DNA of 64,000 bases from Leptospira broomii serovar Hurstbridge str. 5399 (GTDB lineage Bacteria > Spirochaetota > Leptospiria > Leptospirales > Leptospiraceae). A program made the translations under genes and the position numbers. Positions within the stretch are counted from its first letter, which is position 1. The number at the start of each line of letters is the position of its first letter. The notes beneath the pieces are model-generated. The model was not told the origin of the DNA. It was given only the letters and a program-made list of their open reading frames with translations, and searched no databases. The stretch is from the NCBI RefSeq assembly GCF_000243715.2, contig NZ_AHMO02000008.1, positions 1,971,001 to 2,035,000 on the forward strand, read 5' to 3'. Shown piece after piece: positions 39,716 to 50,910 of this stretch.

Positions 39716-42397
39716 ATGCAGGAGATAGGAGTACGAACTCTTTTCGAATCTAAGTTCGAATGCCCGGCTTGTGGAACTTTATCCCGAATACCGGAAAGTG
39801 TTCCAACCGAGACGGTTTTTCGGTTAACCTGTTATCGCTGCGGGCACAAGGCTTTAGTTCGCTTAGCGCATAAAGTTAATGTTCAAGACCCCGAACCGAT
39901 TCACGTCTTCACCCCTAATCCACAACCGAAACTTCAAACGCACGAGGCAGCCCATAATTTTTCGAATAGAGCGGATTCCAAGCCGGAATCACCGAAGGCT
40001 AGTTTAAGCTCTCGGTTCGCGGAATCTCTCAACGGTAAAATCGCATCCTTGCGGGAAAAATTCGAAGCGCCTTCCGAATCGCGTCCTTGGTTCCAAAAGA
40101 TTCGAGCACGAGAACCCGGTGAGGATACTAACCCGTTTCGTCCTCCGATCAAGACGTTAGCCGAACGACTTCTTGATAGGGGAAGACGCTTCCGAATTCC
40201 AAAGATTCGTTTAAATTTTTGGTTATATTTACTTCCGCTTCCCTTCGTATTAGTTTTCCTGATTTTTTTCTGGATCGGAGTTATTCAGCGCGAATCGGAA
40301 GTAGAAGGATTGCTGAATGTCTTTTACATTCACCAACCCACCGTAATTTACGATCGAGACGGCAAGAAGGTTTCGGAGATTTTCGGAAAGAAAACCAGTA
40401 ATTTAGAATGGAACGCTTACCCTGAAAATTTGAAACGAATGGTTTTGCTGGTAGAGGACCGAAACTTTTATTCGCACGGAGGCATTCACTATTCGTCGCT
40501 ATTGCGGGCTTTCTTCGTGAACGTTTCGAATTTACGGTTTAAACAGGGAGCTTCCACGATAACCCAGCAACTTTCTCGAATTCTATTAAACGATCGAGAA
40601 AAAAGTCTGGAAAGAAAATTAAAGGAAGCGCAACTCGCTTACGCTTTAGAATCTCATTTGGATAAACAAAAGATTCTTTTGCATTATATGAACAACGTAT
40701 ACCTCGGACACGGGGCGTTCGGTTTCGATAGCGCATCCGAGTTTTATTTCGGGAAAAAACCTAAGGATTTGAACTTAGCCGAGATGATTGTTTTGGCATC
40801 CTTGGCATCCGCACCTAATCGTTATTCTCCATTAAAGAATCCTGATCTTTCTATGGGAAGAGTGGAGGCGATTCTTAAATCTTTGGAAAATGACGGCGCC
40901 TTAAGGGAAGATCTACGCCCTTCGATGCGAGATTTATATACTTCGTTTAATACTAGATCCCCCGGTGAGACGGTTTATGGAAATCGAAAGGACGATTCAC
41001 CATACGTCACCGAACATGTCCGAAAATTTTTGCAAACTCTATACCCGGATACTAATATCTACGAAACCGGCGGGTTTTCGGTGCATACAACGATTTCTCA
41101 ACCGGTTCAGGCGGAACTGCAGAGGGTGGTTAAATCGCATGTCGATTCCATAATACGATCGGGGCAAGTTAGAAAGCAAAGGTTGACGGAAATCGGTAAG
41201 AATTCCGACGCCAATCCGTTTCGAAATCTTGTCGCCGACCTATCACCGGCGCTGGAGCTTTTTATCGATACCGATAAATTCAGGGCGGGAGAAGATAGCG
41301 GTTTGCAGGCAGCGGTCGTAGCAGTAGATCCTCAGACCGGGGATGTTCTTTTGCTGCACGGAGGAACCGAATTTAAATCCGATAACCAATTTCCTAGAGC
41401 GGCGGGAATGTATCGTCAGACAGGTTCCACAATCAAACCGATCCTTTATGCCGAAGCAATCGACGAAGGGATCGTAACTCCTGCGACTCATATTCTGGAT
41501 GCTCCGTTGATCTATAGAAATTCCACTTCTAATTGGATGCCCGAAAATATAGGAAGTCAATACGACGGAGATATTTCGGTAAGAATCGCGTTAGCGAAAT
41601 CCAAAAACACAGCAGCCGTTCAAATTGCCGAAAAATTAGGATTATCAGAAATTTCCGAAACATTCGGAAGATTCTTTTTTCCCGAAGAGAAAATTTTAAA
41701 GAATCGCTTTCGAAGGGATCTTTCTCTCGCACTCGGGTCTCTGGAATTATCCCCGTTAGAAATGGCATCCGCCTATTCGTCATTCGCAAACGACGGAAAC
41801 ATCATTCGCCCGCATTTAATTGAGAAAGTTACCGATCGTTCGGGTAATGTCGTTTATCAACGAAAAGAGCAGGATGAATTCAATCTGCATTGGCCGAACG
41901 AGAGACGCGCGATATCGCCTCCGACCGCGGAGATCATGATCGATTTGTTGCATGGCAGTGCGAACCATGCCGGCGTTAGGAATACGGGTTATAGGGGAGA
42001 GGTCGCGGGAAAAACCGGAACTACTAACGAGTATCGAGACGCATGGTTTATAGGAGTTCGACCCGGAATTTCGATGGCGGTTTGGATCGGCTACGATTCT
42101 CCTATCTACGGAATGGGTTCGTCGGCGTTAGGCGGAACGGTCGCCGCGCCGTTATGGGGGACGGTCGCAAAATTATTCGATGTTGCCGAATCGGGAGATC
42201 GTGACGAAAGACGAAAATACTCTTTCTCTCAAAGAGCCGTATCGGTTATGATTTGCCCGGAGTCGGGAAAATTGCCCGGCCCCGATTGCAATAAAAAAAC
42301 AAGCGAACTGTTTCACCCGTCCCACGTCCCGACGGAAATTTGTCCCCTGACTCATAAAGCCGACGCTAAAAGGGAGATCCTAAAGAATGTATTTTAG
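39716..42397 (+). CDS. Class A penicillin-binding protein with N-terminal zinc ribbon
   Basis: 893 aa. The unusual cytoplasmic N-terminus (1-45) has a zinc-ribbon pattern: [14 protein letters not shown]...[15 protein letters not shown] charged linker, one transmembrane helix ([18 protein letters not shown], ~175-195), the glycosyltransferase 51 domain ([42 protein letters not shown]) and the transpeptidase domain follow. The latter has RQTGSTIKP (Ser nucleophile), SKNTAA and [17 protein letters not shown]. It makes and crosslinks peptidoglycan in the periplasm. The next gene overlaps its end by 11 bp. The ribbon domain is not usual for PBP1A. Confidence 0.94.
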   Translation: MQEIGVRTLFESKFECPACGTLSRIPESVPTETVFRLTCYRCGHKALVRLAHKVNVQDPEPIHVFTPNPQPKLQTHEAAHNFSNRADSKPESPKASLSSRFAESLNGKIASLREKFEAPSESRPWFQKIRAREPGEDTNPFRPPIKTLAERLLDRGRRFRIPKIRLNFWLYLLPLPFVLVFLIFFWIGVIQRESEVEGLLNVFYIHQPTVIYDRDGKKVSEIFGKKTSNLEWNAYPENLKRMVLLVEDRNFYSHGGIHYSSLLRAFFVNVSNLRFKQGASTITQQLSRILLNDREKSLERKLKEAQLAYALESHLDKQKILLHYMNNVYLGHGAFGFDSASEFYFGKKPKDLNLAEMIVLASLASAPNRYSPLKNPDLSMGRVEAILKSLENDGALREDLRPSMRDLYTSFNTRSPGETVYGNRKDDSPYVTEHVRKFLQTLYPDTNIYETGGFSVHTTISQPVQAELQRVVKSHVDSIIRSGQVRKQRLTEIGKNSDANPFRNLVADLSPALELFIDTDKFRAGEDSGLQAAVVAVDPQTGDVLLLHGGTEFKSDNQFPRAAGMYRQTGSTIKPILYAEAIDEGIVTPATHILDAPLIYRNSTSNWMPENIGSQYDGDISVRIALAKSKNTAAVQIAEKLGLSEISETFGRFFFPEEKILKNRFRRDLSLALGSLELSPLEMASAYSSFANDGNIIRPHLIEKVTDRSGNVVYQRKEQDEFNLHWPNERRAISPPTAEIMIDLLHGSANHAGVRNTGYRGEVAGKTGTTNEYRDAWFIGVRPGISMAVWIGYDSPIYGMGSSALGGTVAAPLWGTVAKLFDVAESGDRDERRKYSFSQRAVSVMICPESGKLPGPDCNKKTSELFHPSHVPTEICPLTHKADAKREILKNVF

Positions 42398-43991
42398 GTT
42401 TTCCGAATATATCTTATGTGCATCTGTCCTTTTTTTTGTTTATGTTCTGCCGGTTTTTTCCATTACGTACGAAGATGCCTATTCGTTGGAAAAAGAATCT
42501 CCAGTCTTTGCGATTCCTCTTTACGAGGAAGTCGCTAAAACCGCCTCCAATTCCGATGTGCGGAAGACCGCTTCGACACGGCTTTACTTTCTTTACGAAA
42601 AATTTAATAAGTATATCCCCGCTTTGCAATACCAGATTAGGGCCGGTACGATTAAAAATAAAAAAGGGGAATGGTCAGGTTTTGTTCAGGGACTTGCTCA
42701 AGGCTTGGGCGTAAGTCCTTACGCTTTAATCGGGATCACCCATTCCTGCGCTAAATCGACTCGGCAGTTTGCTCCTGTCGAACAAACGACTGTTTCTGAT
42801 GCCGCAGTAAATCCGCCGCAGTCGATACCGGAACCCTATCGTTCCCTTTCGAAAAAGGAGAATCTCCCGCTAGTTCGGCTTTGTTACTCGCTTAAAATGA
42901 AGACGAGAGACTACGAAGGCTGGGATCATGTATTTGCCTACTTGGTCGAGAGAGGTCTGTTAACTAAAGACGCCGCTTTGCCGCTTTGGGTGGGTTCCGC
43001 ATTACAATCGGGAAAAGGAACACCTTATCGTAGAATTTTTTTATCCGGTCGATCCAAGAGCCTCAGCGTGGATTCCAAGTCGGATATACTATATCTATAT
43101 GCGAAGTTTCTACGAAATAGGGGGCGTCTAGAAGCGAGTGCCCGCTATTTTTTAATGAGCTCCTCCTACGGCAATGTAAGACGAGGCAAACTCGAATCCG
43201 CTAAGAACTTATTACTTATGGATCGTAAAAAGGAGGCCTGTTCCTTTCCCTCGGATACGTACACCGGAGGAGAAGAAGCAGAGTTGCTCTTCCGCAAAAT
43301 ATGTCAGATGTCCAGCACGGACTGGATTAGTTCATACCTACCAGCGTTGAAAATACTAATAAAGGAAAATCCGGATCCTGTCTTTGCATATGCAATTCAC
43401 GGTGGCGGAAGGGAAGGCGCGGAGTATTTCCTTTCTCTAATGAATACGGGAATATCGGACAGGGACGATGACGGCGAAGAAGAGACCGAGTTTAATGAAA
43501 TCCTGTCGAAGCTTCTTCCTGACGAAGAAAAGAATCATCTTCCGTTCTGGGACATTAGAGATCGCGAAGCGAATTTACTTTTATCCGATCGAACAAAATA
43601 TATTTGTAAAGTGATTCGACGACCGTTCTTCGGACCGGTCAGCATTCAACCTCAATTTTGCAAGGAAGTACTTCCGGGAAATTTGGATACGATCTTGGCC
43701 TCGGTTAACGAAGAGGAAGAAGATGCAAGTTACGCTTTTGCCGACCTCGGATATCTACCTGTCAACGCAAAGTGGATTTGGAAGAATTTTCCGATCTCCG
43801 ATGGGTCGAATCCGCTCGATGTCACAAGTTCCACTCCGGTAGCCGGTCCGCTTTCCATATTAGGGCCTTGGAACTTAGATTACATCGTGTATCGAAAAAT
43901 TTTAAAAAGAACTTACGCTGAAATTCGAAAAGGGAATGAATATTATATTATATCGGTGAAGCCTAGCTCGATTCTTTGGGAAAAGCAATAA
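42387..43991 (+). CDS. Exported protein of unknown function, coupled to the PBP
   Basis: 534 aa. Signal peptide ([17 protein letters not shown]), then helical repeats resembling TPR ([75 protein letters not shown]). No catalytic motif is seen. The first 11 bp overlap the PBP gene, so translation is coupled and the protein may help cell-wall synthesis, possibly as a scaffold. The C-terminal ~100 residues contain no repeats and are not assigned. Function not known. Confidence 0.75.
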   Translation: MYFRFSEYILCASVLFFVYVLPVFSITYEDAYSLEKESPVFAIPLYEEVAKTASNSDVRKTASTRLYFLYEKFNKYIPALQYQIRAGTIKNKKGEWSGFVQGLAQGLGVSPYALIGITHSCAKSTRQFAPVEQTTVSDAAVNPPQSIPEPYRSLSKKENLPLVRLCYSLKMKTRDYEGWDHVFAYLVERGLLTKDAALPLWVGSALQSGKGTPYRRIFLSGRSKSLSVDSKSDILYLYAKFLRNRGRLEASARYFLMSSSYGNVRRGKLESAKNLLLMDRKKEACSFPSDTYTGGEEAELLFRKICQMSSTDWISSYLPALKILIKENPDPVFAYAIHGGGREGAEYFLSLMNTGISDRDDDGEEETEFNEILSKLLPDEEKNHLPFWDIRDREANLLLSDRTKYICKVIRRPFFGPVSIQPQFCKEVLPGNLDTILASVNEEEEDASYAFADLGYLPVNAKWIWKNFPISDGSNPLDVTSSTPVAGPLSILGPWNLDYIVYRKILKRTYAEIRKGNEYYIISVKPSSILWEKQ

Positions 43992-44264
43992 TCGCGTACG
44001 GGTTGTGCTTAAAATATTCCTGATACAATTCGATCTATTTTTCGTTCTCGGAAACTGTTGAAAGATAGAATGGGAAGTCCGACCCGACTAACCTATGCGT
44101 ATCGGTATGGGATCTCATTGGCGAAGGAATAGTTTGCGGCGGGAAGCCGTTTCGATATTGGCAAATGACTCGCCAACGCAATCAATGCCGACATTAGGCT
44201 AAAGTATAATTTTTATTGCACCTTGGTATTTTAATTTCGTAAACTTTACCAGCAGGAAAACACG

Positions 44265-46004
44265 ATGAATAAACAAAATTTCATAATATATATTTCTATT
44301 GTACAAATTCTAATTTTTATTTCGTGTAGCGTATCGGATTCAAAATCGTCCGTGCGCCAAGCTCCGAAGCTGGAAGAATTCAATGCCGAATTTGAACGGA
44401 AGATCTATAAGGTCGCCGAAGGAATCTACTCGGCCGTCGGTTTCGGAATTTCAAATTCGATATTAATCGTTGGAAAGGACGGGTTGATTATCGTCGACAC
44501 TTTGGAAGATCTTAAATCGGGCGAGGAAGTTATGGCGGAGTTTCGTAAGATTTCCGATTTGCCGGTTAAGGCGATCGTTTATACTCACAGTCATCCGGAT
44601 CATATTTTCGGTTCTCCGGCATTTGCGATAAGCGGCAATCCGGAGGTTTTTGCCCATGAAAGTTTGAAGACGAATATAGAAAGACTGGCTAGCGAAACGA
44701 CTCCCATCATCGGTTCCAGAAGCGCACGGATGTACGGAAATTACTTAACGAAAGACGAGGTAGTTAACGTAGGAATAGGGCCTTACCAGGGATATAATAG
44801 CTCGACTAAGATCGATTATCTGCCTCCTACAAAAACGTTTCAGGAGAAATTATCGGTTACCATTGCAGGAGTACCATTAGAATTGATTCATGCACCCGGA
44901 GAAACGGACGATCAGATTTACGTTTGGATTCCGGATCGTAAAGCCTTATTAGTGGGGGATAATTTCTACAAATCGTTTCCGAATTTATATACGATTCGAG
45001 GAACTTGGTTTCGAAGTCTTAAAAAATGGTATCAATCGTTGGATATTGCCCGGGCCCTTCGACCCGAATATCTAGTTCCTAGTCATGGACGTCCTCTTAA
45101 CGGGTCTTCCGGTATTTCCGGAATTTTAACCGATTACCGGGACGCGATTCAATTCGTTCACGATCAATCCCTGCGCGGAATCAATCGCGGATTCAACCCC
45201 GACGACTTAGTGGAATATGTTAAGTTGCCGAAGCATTTGGCTTCATCGCCTTATCTCCAGGAAGTATACGGAAAAGTTTCCTGGTCCGTTCGGGCAGTCT
45301 TTAGCGGAAACTTAGGTTGGTTCAGCGGCGATTCCGCCGACTTACAACCGTTATCTAGGAATGAGCAGGCGAAACTTGTTTCGGATTTGGCTGGAGGCGA
45401 AGAAAAATTACTGGTATTCGCCGAAAACAAGCTAGAACAAAAAAATTACCAGTCGGCACTTCAATTAACCGGATACATTTTGCGAATAAATTCCGGGAAT
45501 AAGAAAGCAAAGGAAATCCGGATTCGATCGTTAAGAGAATTAGGGCAGAAAGAAATCAATGCGAATGCTAGGCATTATTATTTGACGGAAGCGATAGAAA
45601 TTCGAGACGGCTTTGTCGCAAAGTTGCAGGTTAAGCCCAATCCTCCTCTGCTTCGCCGATATCCTCTTTCGGTCTTTTTCGACAATCTTGCGACGAACTT
45701 GGACCCGGTCGCGAGCGCAAAGATCGACGGTAAGGTTTCTTTTAAATTCAAGGACACTGGGGATGAGTTTACGATTCACCTGAGAAAAGGAGTCGCCGAG
45801 ATTACTTCAAAATTGGCTTCCGATTCAAACATATTAGTTTATTTGAATTCTCAAGAATGGAAAGAGATGTTGCTCAGGGTAAGAAATCCCGTAGCCGCAT
45901 TAAGGGGATTCGAATACAAAAAAGGGAATCTCTTGGAATTCGCAAAATTTCTCGGAAATTTTTCTCCAATGGAACCCGTACTTCCGTATCTGGGAGATAA
46001 TTGA
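44265..46004 (+). CDS. Alkyl-sulfatase-like metallo-beta-lactamase lipoprotein
   Basis: 579 aa lipoprotein (leader IVQILIFISC). The MBL domain (~45-270) is of the SdsA/BDS1 alkyl sulfatase type: VYTHSHPDHIFGSPAF gives the metal-binding HxHxDH, and APGETDDQIYVWIPDRKALLVGDNFYKSFPN contains the later Asp; ALRPEYLVPSHGRPL gives the last His. A dimerisation region (ILTDYRDAIQFVHDQSLRGINRG...) and a C-terminal SCP2-like domain follow. Family members hydrolyse alkyl sulfates. The promoter is unclear; AGGA precedes the ATG. Confidence 0.9.
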   Translation: MNKQNFIIYISIVQILIFISCSVSDSKSSVRQAPKLEEFNAEFERKIYKVAEGIYSAVGFGISNSILIVGKDGLIIVDTLEDLKSGEEVMAEFRKISDLPVKAIVYTHSHPDHIFGSPAFAISGNPEVFAHESLKTNIERLASETTPIIGSRSARMYGNYLTKDEVVNVGIGPYQGYNSSTKIDYLPPTKTFQEKLSVTIAGVPLELIHAPGETDDQIYVWIPDRKALLVGDNFYKSFPNLYTIRGTWFRSLKKWYQSLDIARALRPEYLVPSHGRPLNGSSGISGILTDYRDAIQFVHDQSLRGINRGFNPDDLVEYVKLPKHLASSPYLQEVYGKVSWSVRAVFSGNLGWFSGDSADLQPLSRNEQAKLVSDLAGGEEKLLVFAENKLEQKNYQSALQLTGYILRINSGNKKAKEIRIRSLRELGQKEINANARHYYLTEAIEIRDGFVAKLQVKPNPPLLRRYPLSVFFDNLATNLDPVASAKIDGKVSFKFKDTGDEFTIHLRKGVAEITSKLASDSNILVYLNSQEWKEMLLRVRNPVAALRGFEYKKGNLLEFAKFLGNFSPMEPVLPYLGDN

Positions 46005-46013
46005 AGAAAGACA

Positions 46014-46145
46014 TCGTTTGCGTAGGCTCGTCGTAATGCTTACTCGACATCCTGTCTCGTATTGCTCCCTATGGGTCGCAAACACATTACTCTATTCGAA
46101 TCCTGATTTTGTTTATGAAGAAATTATTGTGCAGGGAAGGATTCG
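46014..46145. repeat. 132-bp direct repeat, copy A (with partial tRNA-Tyr 3' end)
   Basis: Matches copy B (46171-46302) at all but four positions, with a period of 157 bp. Its right end, GCAGGGAAGGATTCG, is the 3'-terminal part of tRNA-Tyr (minus-strand sense), but the tRNA body does not follow. It contains the short motif ACTCGACATCCTGTCTCGT, which also recurs in the 25 bp between the copies. Confidence 0.9.
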
Positions 46146-46170
46146 CCTCCCCGTCACTCGGCATCCTGCC

Positions 46171-46366
<196 letters not shown>

Positions 46367-46419
46367 GAAGTAGTTGGAAGAGTCCGGAAAAGAAAGATGT
46401 CCTTTTCCTGCGCCAGATC

Positions 46420-46492
46420 AGCTGCCTAGAGGAATCGAACCCCCAACCTGCTGATTACAAGTCAGCTGCTCTACCAATTGAGCTAAGGCAGC
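46420..46492 (-). tRNA. tRNA-Thr (anticodon UGU)
   Basis: Minus-strand sequence begins GCTGCCTTAGCTCAATTGG and ends AGGCAGCT. The acceptor stem GCTGCCT/AGGCAGC is perfect, the anticodon loop CTTGTAA carries TGT, and the T-loop is GGTTCGATTCC. It lies 53 bp upstream of tRNA-Tyr on the same strand and they are probably co-transcribed. Confidence 0.96.
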
Positions 46493-46588
46493 ATTCGGAC
46501 TCGTTGACCAGTATTCAAATCGGAATTCCCGGGTCAACCGATTAAAAAGGATTTTCTCCATTCGGATAGAATCGCTAAGTGGAATAAA

Positions 46589-46975
46589 ATGCCATTTTTC
46601 CTTGTCAATCTGGGGATGACGATCTCCATCATTCTATTTTATCTCGGATATTGGTTTCGCTTTAGAAACAATCGTCTGCATCGAATTTTCAATATAGCAG
46701 GAATGAGTTTTAATCTCGCTGCAGCGACTTACTTGCTATCCTTAAAATATCTATTCGGTGGAATGGATGCCGCCGGATTTATTCCTGTAGTGGATCGATT
46801 GATCATCGATATTCATCGAGGTGTTGCGGCGCTAACTTTGATTTTAATGCTTCTTATGGGATGGTCCGGGATAACCGGAAAAAAAAGATTCCATAGGAAA
46901 CTGCACTTTGTTTTTCTACCATTATATACAATCGTATATTTCTCGGGATTATTCCTCTTCCGATCCGGAAGTTAA
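46589..46975 (+). CDS. Four-helix membrane protein (DUF420/cytochrome b561-like)
   Basis: 128 aa with four hydrophobic segments. Histidines in or near the helices (LHRIFN, DIHRGVAALTL, FHRKLHFVFLPLY) resemble DUF420 or other haem-binding four-helix proteins. The assignment is weak. GTGGA lies 5 nt before the ATG. It is 24 bp before the transketolase subunit and might share its transcript. Confidence 0.65.
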   Translation: MPFFLVNLGMTISIILFYLGYWFRFRNNRLHRIFNIAGMSFNLAAATYLLSLKYLFGGMDAAGFIPVVDRLIIDIHRGVAALTLILMLLMGWSGITGKKRFHRKLHFVFLPLYTIVYFSGLFLFRSGS

Positions 46976-46999
46976 GGTTGAGAAAGGCAGCAGGTCGGA

Positions 47000-47824
47000 A
47001 TGAACGATATCAAAGAACTAAAAGAATTCGCCAATAACATACGCAAGAATGTGATCAAGATGGTCACTGCGGCCAAGTCAGGCCACCCGGGAGGTCCCCT
47101 TGGCCTTGCCGATATCTATGCCGTTCTTTATAAGAAGGTTTTGAATCACAAACCTACCGATCCGGAATGGGAAGATAGAGATCGTTTGATTCTTTCCAAC
47201 GGTCACGTTTGTGCCGTCCGTTATGCTGCAATGGCTCAATCGGGTTTCTTTCCCGAGTCCGAATTATTGACGTTTCGAAATATCAACTCGAGATTGCAAG
47301 GCCACCCTTCTACTCGCTATCTCAAAGGAATCGAAAGTTCGTCCGGATCTTTGGGTCAAGGTCTTTCGGTTTCGGTAGGGATCGCACTCGGAGCGCGTTT
47401 GGCTAAAAAGAATTACACCGTTTATGCCTGTATCTCGGATGGAGAATGCGGAGAGGGAATGACTTGGGAAGCCGCGCAATCAGCAGCACATTATAAGACC
47501 GATAATTTGATCGCATTCATGGATAAGAACGGGATTCAGATCGACGGCTTTACGAAAGACGTCATGAACTTGGAACCTCTGGACAAAAAATTTGCCGCTT
47601 TCGGTTGGAACGTCATCGAAGCGGACGGCCACGACATCGCCGCAATTCTTTCGGCTTTCGAAAAAGCGAAATCTCATAAAGGATCTCCGACGATCATCCT
47701 CTTTACCACCGTACTTGGGAAAGGAGTCTCTTTCATGGAGAATAACCCGGCTTGGCATGGAACTCCACCAAATGCAGAGCAGGAAAAAAAGGCATTGGAA
47801 GAACTGGACGCCCTTAGCGTTTAA
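47000..47824 (+). CDS. Transketolase, N-terminal subunit
   Basis: 274 aa, the thiamine-diphosphate-binding half of a split transketolase. It shows [53 protein letters not shown] and the ThDP motif [35 protein letters not shown] (GDGE-like SDGE and the later N). Pentose-phosphate pathway enzyme needing a separate C-terminal subunit (pyrimidine-binding), which is not next to it here. Confidence 0.95.
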   Translation: MNDIKELKEFANNIRKNVIKMVTAAKSGHPGGPLGLADIYAVLYKKVLNHKPTDPEWEDRDRLILSNGHVCAVRYAAMAQSGFFPESELLTFRNINSRLQGHPSTRYLKGIESSSGSLGQGLSVSVGIALGARLAKKNYTVYACISDGECGEGMTWEAAQSAAHYKTDNLIAFMDKNGIQIDGFTKDVMNLEPLDKKFAAFGWNVIEADGHDIAAILSAFEKAKSHKGSPTIILFTTVLGKGVSFMENNPAWHGTPPNAEQEKKALEELDALSV

Positions 47825-47854
47825 TATTCTTTGATAATGGCCAACGAATAATCC

Positions 47855-47892
47855 AAAACGGTTAGGAAAAGTTTCCCTTGACTGACCGTTTT
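47855..47892. terminator. Possible bidirectional terminator after transketolase subunit
   Basis: AAAACGGT (47855-47862) and ACCGTTTT (47885-47892) are perfect 8-bp complements, with GGAAA..TTTCC nested inside. ATTT follows. The rest of 47825-48150 (326 bp, A/T-rich) shows no gene. Confidence 0.5.
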
Positions 47893-48150
47893 ATTTCGTA
47901 AAACAAATTAAAAGATTTTTTCTTCGTCTTTTTTTGAATAAATCGTTCTTTCTTACAAACCTTTAAACTTAGAAAAAAATCGCCGCTTTTTCATTTTCTC
48001 TTTCAACTTCCTTGACTTCATCCTATACTTTTTCCTAAACGGAAAGCGAACATAAACGAACGACATAGTTAGTTTATGCATCACATCCTTTTTTGATCGT
48101 TAGAAAAACTTCCTAATTGACGTTGCTTTTCTAAGATTCACGTTATTGCT

Positions 48151-49050
48151 ATGCAATCCTCCGACTCACCTTACGGAACAGTTCCTTTCCCACCCGATAA
48201 GATCGAGGATAAGTTTTATCAACTCGAGTTTTCAACCTCGGCGGAAAGATCTAAAATTATCGGTGAGATTGCCTCGATGATTCCCTGGCAGGTTCGAGTG
48301 TGCGAGGTCGCCGACGAGCTAAAAGATCCGACACTTCGCGTATTTGCGAGAGGGGTTGCACCCGAGGTTCATTCGGAACGCATAACGCTGCGTTATGTGG
48401 CATTGGCTGAAAAAGGACATCCGAACCACTACGACGATTTGGAGGAAGGGGTATTTCTGCTTTCCTCCGTGATAGAACCAGAATTATCCTATCCGGAATT
48501 CAGGACATATTTGGATCGAATCGCGCTCAGAGTGGAAGAGCTCGTGGATCTAAACGAGGATCTGGCCTCGGATGACGTTAAAGTGCATTTCCTCACTCGA
48601 GTCCTTTCCCAAGAGGAAGGTTTCGTAGGAAACCATGACGAATACGAAGATCCCGACAATTCCTTTTTGCACAGGGTCTTTATCAAGAAACGGGGAATCC
48701 CGATATCCTTATCCGTAATTTATCTGCTAGTGGCTCATAGACTTCGTCTGCCATTGTACGGAGTAAATATGCCGTTGCATTTTCTTTTACATTTTGAGTC
48801 CAACGATTATGAGACGTATATCGACCCCTATCACGGAGGCGTGATGCTGGATCGTTCAACTTGCATTCGTTTCTTAAAAGCTAACGGCTTTCAAGCTCAC
48901 GATCGATATTTTACTCATGCAAGCTCCCTCACGATCTTAAAGAGGATGTTCCGGAATTTGATACATATCTACCGAAAGAAGGAAAATCGTGAGATGGAAA
49001 AGATCCTTTCCCGACATCTTCTAGCGCTGGATAGTAAGTGGAAACCTTGA
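48151..49050 (+). CDS. SirB1-like transglutaminase-fold protein
   Basis: 299 aa. The central part matches the SirB1/transglutaminase-like family: [44 protein letters not shown]...[11 protein letters not shown]. The catalytic Cys of true transglutaminases is not present: the position reads GIPISLSV. The N-terminal ~140 residues are helical and unassigned, the C-terminus carries a TPR-like segment. Role unknown. There is no clear Shine-Dalgarno before the ATG. Confidence 0.85.
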   Translation: MQSSDSPYGTVPFPPDKIEDKFYQLEFSTSAERSKIIGEIASMIPWQVRVCEVADELKDPTLRVFARGVAPEVHSERITLRYVALAEKGHPNHYDDLEEGVFLLSSVIEPELSYPEFRTYLDRIALRVEELVDLNEDLASDDVKVHFLTRVLSQEEGFVGNHDEYEDPDNSFLHRVFIKKRGIPISLSVIYLLVAHRLRLPLYGVNMPLHFLLHFESNDYETYIDPYHGGVMLDRSTCIRFLKANGFQAHDRYFTHASSLTILKRMFRNLIHIYRKKENREMEKILSRHLLALDSKWKP

Positions 49051-49083
49051 TTATTAGTTTCTTTCATTTCCGCATTTCTGAGC

Positions 49084-49103
49084 TTTCCTGCTTGAGCGGG
49101 AAA
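49084..49103. repeat. 8-bp hairpin before the polyprenyl synthase gene
   Basis: TTTCCTGC (49084-49091), loop TTGA, GCGGGAAA (49096-49103), with one G-T pair. It stands 14 nt before the GTG start. It could terminate the SirB1-like transcript or affect translation start. Confidence 0.35.
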
Positions 49104-49117
49104 TTCATTCAGAAATA

Positions 49118-50098
49118 GTGTCGAAACAAGGAAACTCCGTGAAAGCCAAGGGATTGAAGGACCTCCTCGTCCGAAAGTTCGACAAAAAACTATATGAAAT
49201 CATCGACGAGGATTTGCGTTTGCTCGCCGAAATTAAGGACTATACGATTCGTTCCGGAGGGAAGCGGATTCGACCCGTCCTGCATTATTGCATGTGCAGG
49301 ATATTAGGATATAAAGGGGAAAAATATACGGACGTAGGAGCAATCGCGGAATTGATTCATGCAGCGAGCCTTTTGCACGACGACGTAGTGGACGAAGCGC
49401 AGACTAGGAGAGGAGTTCCTAGTGTAGGTTCTAAATTCGGAAATAAAACGGCCATTCTTGCAGGCGATTATTTATTGGCATGCGGGATCGATCATTTAAA
49501 TAGTCTAGGATCACCATCATTGATGGATCTATTTACTCAGGTTATCAAAGATCTTTCCATCAGCGAACTTATTCAGATGGAATGGGAACGGAATCCGAAA
49601 TTGGATTTAGGTATTTATGATCGAGTTGTCTACGGTAAAACCGCGTCGTTATTCGGGGCCGTCTGTCAGGCAGCGGGAATTCTTGCTGAGACACCCAAGA
49701 AAAGTCTAAAAAAATTGCATGAGTTCGGTATCCGCCTAGGTTCTCTTTTTCAAAAACAGGATGATGCAATCGATTACTTTCAGGCGGGAGAACAGACCGG
49801 AAAAATCCCCTTAAAGGATTTTAAAAACGGTTTATATACTTATCCTGTCCTAAAGCTTCTTGAACACGCGGATAAGAACGATAAAAAATTGACTCATTCC
49901 CTTTTTGCAAAGGATGACCGTAATAGCCAGGATGAAATGGTAATCCTTTCTTTGCTCAATAGGTATAATATTCGTAAAACCTTAAATGAGGAATTCCAGG
50001 CTGATGTCGAGGAACTCTTGAGATTTTTAAAGGGGTACCCTGAGACTCCTGAAGGGGCCCTGGTTAAGGAACAGTTCCGGAAGCTGACCGAAGTGTAG
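49118..50098 (+). CDS. Polyprenyl diphosphate synthase
   Basis: 326 aa. Head-to-tail prenyltransferase that builds the long isoprenoid tail of menaquinone/ubiquinone-type quinones. First Asp-rich motif DDVVD in [21 protein letters not shown]; second DDAID in [26 protein letters not shown] is the substrate-binding region, and [21 protein letters not shown] the fourth helix. GTG at 49118 is the start. Product chain length is not readable from the sequence alone. Confidence 0.94.
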   Translation: MSKQGNSVKAKGLKDLLVRKFDKKLYEIIDEDLRLLAEIKDYTIRSGGKRIRPVLHYCMCRILGYKGEKYTDVGAIAELIHAASLLHDDVVDEAQTRRGVPSVGSKFGNKTAILAGDYLLACGIDHLNSLGSPSLMDLFTQVIKDLSISELIQMEWERNPKLDLGIYDRVVYGKTASLFGAVCQAAGILAETPKKSLKKLHEFGIRLGSLFQKQDDAIDYFQAGEQTGKIPLKDFKNGLYTYPVLKLLEHADKNDKKLTHSLFAKDDRNSQDEMVILSLLNRYNIRKTLNEEFQADVEELLRFLKGYPETPEGALVKEQFRKLTEV

Positions 50099-50187
50099 AG
50101 CTTTAAGAACCCGGACTCTGGTTTTGGATCGCAGAGAATCCGATTTCTTCCGTTTAGAAGAATCGGGAAGCTTGATCTAAATCGAAA

Positions 50188-50538
50188 TCAATTAACCGCG
50201 TTTTTCAATAAGTGGAATACTGATCCCGAATGCTGACGAAGATAGAAAAAATAAGCGTTTGCTGTTAAGCTTATAACCAACGGCAAAAACTTAAAGAATT
50301 TTGTCTTCGCGAAAGAAAACACGATGAACGCCAATAATACGCCGATGACGGGTAAAAGTGAACCTATCGTCATCAGCAAATAAAAGAGCCAGAAATTCGG
50401 TATCTGCTCTTCTTCTTGCGTTTTTCTCCGAATCGCAGACTTTTGCGGAGTATGAGTTCCGCTAGATTGTCTGTGCTCGACGTGTACTACTTTCACTTTT
50501 TCCCTAAACTTCTGATCTGTGTTTAGTGTCTTTTCCAT
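50188..50538 (-). CDS. Small membrane protein of unknown function
   Basis: 116 aa. A polar N-terminus of ~45 residues rich in Lys/Arg/Gln precedes two hydrophobic helices (FWLFYLLMTIGSLLPVIGVLLAFIVF and FKFLPLVISLTANAYFFYL). No family recognised. ATG at 50538. It is alone on its strand, convergent with the polyprenyl synthase gene. Confidence 0.6.
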   Translation of the reverse strand: MEKTLNTDQKFREKVKVVHVEHRQSSGTHTPQKSAIRRKTQEEEQIPNFWLFYLLMTIGSLLPVIGVLLAFIVFSFAKTKFFKFLPLVISLTANAYFFYLRQHSGSVFHLLKNAVN

Positions 50539-50713
50539 ACCTTTAGTTTAATAAGTTTTAAAACATAAGCAATCATCATCCGAAAATAATAGGGCTTTTG
50601 CCTCTCGGAATTTATATCAAAGTACCGAGCCGATTCAGAATAATTTAGCCCGGAATAACGAGAAAAAGGGTCTAATACTTAAATATTCGTGAAATGAAAT
50701 TTTCGCGTATAAT

Positions 50714-50910
50714 GCCTATTATGTGTCCCATATACCGAGAAATTTGATCCATATAAGAATATGTAGAGTTTAGGTCTTGAATTTCAGAAGGTTCAGTTGT
50801 CAAAGAGAGAATTTTAATAAACGAACAGAATCACATAAAACGGTAATTCTATAATTTCAAAGTTAGCAGAGAGAGTCGGGCTGCCGCAGGGATGGGCAGC
50901 CCTTTTTTTT
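50714..50910 (+). ncRNA. Putative small RNA ending in a strong terminator
   Basis: Plus-strand transcript inferred from its terminator at 50878-50910, although no plus-strand gene lies between 50099 and 50878. A TATAAT at 50708-50713 could be its -10 box, but no good -35 is seen at the right distance. No reading frame longer than about ten codons with a start is visible in the stretch. The remainder of 50539-50908 looks non-coding and A/T-rich. Confidence 0.25.
50878..50910 (+). terminator. Strong rho-independent terminator on the plus strand
   Basis: GGGCTGCC (50878-50885) and GGCAGCCC (50895-50902) form a perfect 8-bp GC stem with a 9-nt loop, followed by eight T (50903-50910). On the minus strand it is followed by no U-run, so it does not look made for the lipoprotein gene whose stop is at 50909-50911. 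Confidence 0.85.

Noticed and set aside
46014..46145. A second tRNA-Tyr gene in repeat copy A
   Set aside because: Only the 3'-terminal ~15 bases of the tRNA are repeated; no anticodon or acceptor 5' strand follows.
48012..48029. TTGACT and TATACT before the SirB1-like gene as a promoter
   Set aside because: The two boxes are only 6 bp apart, not about 17, so they cannot work as a -35/-10 pair.
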